DNA from: Flavobacteriaceae bacterium
Lineage (GTDB): Bacteria; Bacteroidota; Bacteroidia; Flavobacteriales; Flavobacteriaceae
DNA length: 8,217 nucleotides
Direction: 5' to 3'
Assembly (NCBI GenBank): GCA_030590765.1
Contig: JAUVCP010000076.1
Location: 1-8,217, forward strand
The notes beneath the pieces were generated by a model. It was not told where the DNA came from. It searched no databases and saw nothing but the letters and a program-made list of their open reading frames with translations. The position numbers and the translations under genes were made by a program. This document shows, in pieces, positions 5,907 to 8,217 of this stretch (its first letter is position 1; every line of letters begins with the position of its first letter).

Positions 5907-7595
5907 CTACAACTCTGTTTTTAGTACCGCACCCAAACTTGCATTACTTGCCAATATAGCATACATTTTAAGCCATTTTCCCGGGACTTCTTTTTTAGGT
6001 ATTTTCCATTCGGAACGGCGTTTTTTTATTTCTACATCACTTAAATTGACTTCAATTTTATATTGATCTACATCGATAAAAATTTCATCTCCATCTTTTA
6101 AAAGACCGATCATTCCTCCTTCAGCAGCTTCTGGCGAAATATGTCCGATCGATAACCCTCTTGTAGCACCAGAGAAACGACCATCTGTAATAAGTGCCAC
6201 ATCTGCACCAAGTCCCATTCCCATGATCATACTGGTAGGGGAAAGCATTTCCTGCATTCCAGGACCTCCTTTCGGACCTTCATAACGAATAACAGCCACA
6301 TCTCCTTTTTTAACCTTTCCTTTTCTGATTCCTTCAATAGCTTCCGGTTGGGAATTAAAACAAACAGCTTTACCTTTAAAACTACGTTCTCCAACAATTC
6401 CAGCAGTTTTAATCACACAACCTTCTTCAGCCAGATTACCAAATAAAATTGCTAATCCTCCAACTTTGGAATATGCTTTTGATAACGGATGAATGACAGA
6501 TTCGTCTTTAATAACAGCATTAGCAATTCTTTCTCCAATGGTTTGACCTTCAATTGTAAGATTATTCGTGTTTAGAACTCCACCACGTTTGCTAATTTCT
6601 TTCATTACTGCACTTACGCCCCCTGCACGGTTGATATCTTCCATGTGGATATGAGATATTGAAGGTGAAATTTTGGCAATATGACTAACTTTTTTACTAA
6701 TTTCATTTATCTTTTGAATGCCAAAATCAACACCTGCTTCTATCGCTATGGCAAGCATATGAAGAACTGTGTTAGAACTCCCTCCCATGGCCATATCTAC
6801 TACAAAAGCATTGTGAATGGCTTGTTGGTTCAAGATATTTTTGATCTTGTATTTTTCAGATTGTTGTTCATCCTTTGCAATTTCACAAATTCTACGTGCA
6901 GCTTGTCTTAATAATTGCTCACGTTCTTTTGTCAAAGCCAGAATTGTTCCGTTTCCTTTTAATGCAATTCCCATAGCCTCTATCAAGGTGTTCATGGAAT
7001 TTGCCGTAAACATTCCGGAGCAACTGCCTCCACTTGGGCAGGCTTTACATTCCAGCTCTTCTAACTGAGCAGGAGTGATCTCACCATTTTCATATTTTCC
7101 TATTCCTTCAAAAACAGTTGCGAGATCCACAGGAGTTCCATCATCCAGAACACCTTTTTTCATCGGTCCACCGGTAACAAAAATAGTTGGAACATTAACC
7201 CTTAAAGCTCCCATAACCATTCCCGGTGTAATTTTATCACAGTTTGGAATTGCAATCATTGCATCGAGTTTATGTGCATTCATTACGGTTTCAATACTGT
7301 TTGCTATCAATTCACGTGAAGGTAAGCTATACAACATTCCGTCATGTCCCATGGCGATACCATCATCAACGCCAATGGTATTGAATTCAAAAGGGATACA
7401 TCCGTTTGCACGAATTTCTTCTTTGATGATCTCGGCATATTTATTTAAAAAAAAGTGACCTGGAATAATTTCAATAAAACTGTTTGCCACCCCAATAAAA
7501 GGTTTTTTAAAATCTTCGGTTTTTAAACCGGTAGCCCTTAGTAAACTTCGGTGGGGAGCTTTATCAAATCCTTTTTTTATTTCATCACTTCTCAT
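5907..7595 (-). CDS. ilvD: Dihydroxy-acid dehydratase
   Basis: IlvD is an Fe-S, Mg-dependent dehydratase that converts 2,3-dihydroxy-3-methylbutanoate and -pentanoate to the 2-keto acid precursors of valine, leucine and isoleucine. The 562-residue protein is complete and has the family signatures: [12 protein letters not shown] (12-23), [11 protein letters not shown] (77-87), [10 protein letters not shown] (117-126; cluster Cys119 and Lys121), [14 protein letters not shown] (189-202; cluster Cys192), [14 protein letters not shown] (438-451) and DGRFSG (471-476; Ser475 is the likely catalytic base). At the place where [2Fe-2S] members have a third Cys (PCN), this one has PGH (45-47), like E. 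coli IlvD, which suggests an oxygen-sensitive [4Fe-4S] enzyme. It has its own -7 element and stands alone: ilvB, ilvN and ilvC are not next to it in this window, and the downstream gene is cysM. Confidence 0.97.
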   Translation of the reverse strand: MRSDEIKKGFDKAPHRSLLRATGLKTEDFKKPFIGVANSFIEIIPGHFFLNKYAEIIKEEIRANGCIPFEFNTIGVDDGIAMGHDGMLYSLPSRELIANSIETVMNAHKLDAMIAIPNCDKITPGMVMGALRVNVPTIFVTGGPMKKGVLDDGTPVDLATVFEGIGKYENGEITPAQLEELECKACPSGGSCSGMFTANSMNTLIEAMGIALKGNGTILALTKEREQLLRQAARRICEIAKDEQQSEKYKIKNILNQQAIHNAFVVDMAMGGSSNTVLHMLAIAIEAGVDFGIQKINEISKKVSHIAKISPSISHIHMEDINRAGGVSAVMKEISKRGGVLNTNNLTIEGQTIGERIANAVIKDESVIHPLSKAYSKVGGLAILFGNLAEEGCVIKTAGIVGERSFKGKAVCFNSQPEAIEGIRKGKVKKGDVAVIRYEGPKGGPGMQEMLSPTSMIMGMGLGADVALITDGRFSGATRGLSIGHISPEAAEGGMIGLLKDGDEIFIDVDQYKIEVNLSDVEIKKRRSEWKIPKKEVPGKWLKMYAILASNASLGAVLKTEL

Positions 7596-7635
7596 TACGA
7601 TTATTTTTATAGTTTAATGTGTTTTTTTGAAGATG

Positions 7636-7643
7636 CAAATGTA
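7636..7643 (-). promoter_or_regulatory. Predicted -7 element for ilvD
   Basis: Read on the minus strand this is TACATTTG, an exact TAnnTTTG match, 40 bp before the ilvD ATG and inside the 91-bp gap after the serine acetyltransferase gene. The nearest upstream TTTG is 26 nt away, too far for a standard -33, so the promoter is plausible but incomplete. Start of transcription would be near 7629. Confidence 0.45.
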
Positions 7644-7686
7644 TCATTTTTTAGTTTTTATAGGAAAACCAAAAACAATTGATTTG

Positions 7687-8217
7687 CTAATTATAGTCCT
7701 TTGATTTAAGTTTTGTTTCTGATAAATTATAAATAATTGAATTGTTTGGAACCGACTTGGTTAACCAGACATTTCCGCCAATAGTACAATTTTCACCAAT
7801 GATCGTATCTCCTCCTAGAATAGTTGCTCCTGCATAAATAGTTACATTTTTTTCAACTGTTGGATGACGCTTTTTATTCTTCATTTCTTTTGAAACCTGC
7901 AGAGCTCCAAGGGTTACACCCTGATATATTTTAACATGATCTTTGATAATTGTGGTTTCTCCAATTACAATGCCAGTTCCATGATCCATAAAAAAAGGAG
8001 ATCCGATTGTTGCTCCAGGATGGATATCAATTCCCGTTAACCTATGCGCATATTCACTCATAATCCTGGGAATCAAAGGCATATCCTGCTTATAAAACTC
8101 ATGACTTAAACGAAAAACTGCAATAGCAAAAAAACCGGGGTAAGAAAAGATTACCTCCTCAATACTATTGGAAGCAGGGTCATGTTTATATAAACATTCT
8201 GCATCAAAATTCAATTG
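7687..8217 (-). CDS. cysE: Serine O-acetyltransferase, EpsC/CysE type (N-terminus beyond window edge)
   Basis: This enzyme transfers acetyl from acetyl-CoA to L-serine, giving O-acetylserine for CysM. The frame is still open at 8217 and there is no credible start: the first possible one is a TTG at 8214 lying inside conserved sequence, so the N-terminus is off the right edge. The 176 visible residues cover the end of the helical N-terminal domain ([24 protein letters not shown]) and the whole left-handed beta-helix of hexapeptide repeats: [11 protein letters not shown], the catalytic-site [39 protein letters not shown] and TIGGNVWLT. The wording is that of the EpsC-like subgroup rather than E. 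coli CysE. ilvD follows after 91 bp. Family certain; the symbol could equally be epsC. Confidence 0.92.
   Translation of the reverse strand, partial: QLNFDAECLYKHDPASNSIEEVIFSYPGFFAIAVFRLSHEFYKQDMPLIPRIMSEYAHRLTGIDIHPGATIGSPFFMDHGTGIVIGETTIIKDHVKIYQGVTLGALQVSKEMKNKKRHPTVEKNVTIYAGATILGGDTIIGENCTIGGNVWLTKSVPNNSIIYNLSETKLKSKDYN

Noticed and set aside
7075..7458. Plus-strand 127-codon ORF opposite ilvD
   Set aside because: It is antisense to a strongly conserved part of ilvD and resembles no protein family; the same holds for the other shorter ORFs opposite ilvD, cysM, rsgA and the SRPBCC gene.
7687..8214. A complete 175-residue acetyltransferase starting from TTG at 8214
   Set aside because: The codon lies inside conserved family sequence and the frame is open to the window end; the N-terminal helical part is missing, so the gene continues outside.

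Overview
The window is AT-rich DNA from a member of the Bacteroidota, most likely a flavobacterium. The protein families point there: a FeoB followed directly by a tiny Cys-rich FeoB-associated membrane protein, an EpsC-like serine acetyltransferase, and a membrane-anchored SRPBCC plus GyrI-like protein. The promoters agree: TAnnTTTG -7 elements, one with a well-spaced TTTG, and gene starts without Shine-Dalgarno sequences. Most of the content is housekeeping metabolism. I see no phage, CRISPR, toxin or defence genes.

Layout. On the + strand, 1-1129 holds the C-terminal part of feoB (ferrous iron uptake; its start is off the left edge) and a 39-residue partner gene one base after it. Converging on it from the right is the minus-strand pair rsgA-dtd (2689 to 1295), covering small-subunit ribosome maturation and removal of D-amino acids from tRNA. 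The gap between the two converging units (1130-1294) is almost entirely a 159-bp non-coding element with terminal inverted repeats and a TTA flanking each end. It looks like a MITE that ends exactly at the dtd stop codon. A divergent intergenic region (2690-2854) carries promoters for rsgA and for a plus-strand 359-residue SRPBCC/GyrI-like protein, which ends at a clear intrinsic terminator (3963-3992).

From 8217 down to 4124 all genes are on the minus strand: epsC/cysE-type serine acetyltransferase (cut by the right edge), ilvD, cysM and tag. CysE and CysM are the two consecutive enzymes of cysteine synthesis (serine to O-acetylserine to cysteine). The branched-chain amino acid gene ilvD lies between them and has its own likely promoter. 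The 300-bp gap between ilvD and cysM has no gene but is packed with short palindromes and an 11-bp direct repeat. tag (3-methyladenine DNA glycosylase I) follows cysM by 31 bp and is probably co-transcribed.

No clearly new biological system is visible. The items most worth a second look are the MITE-like element, the palindrome cluster between ilvD and cysM, and the split cysE/cysM arrangement. The SRPBCC-GyrI protein is the one gene without a known specific function.
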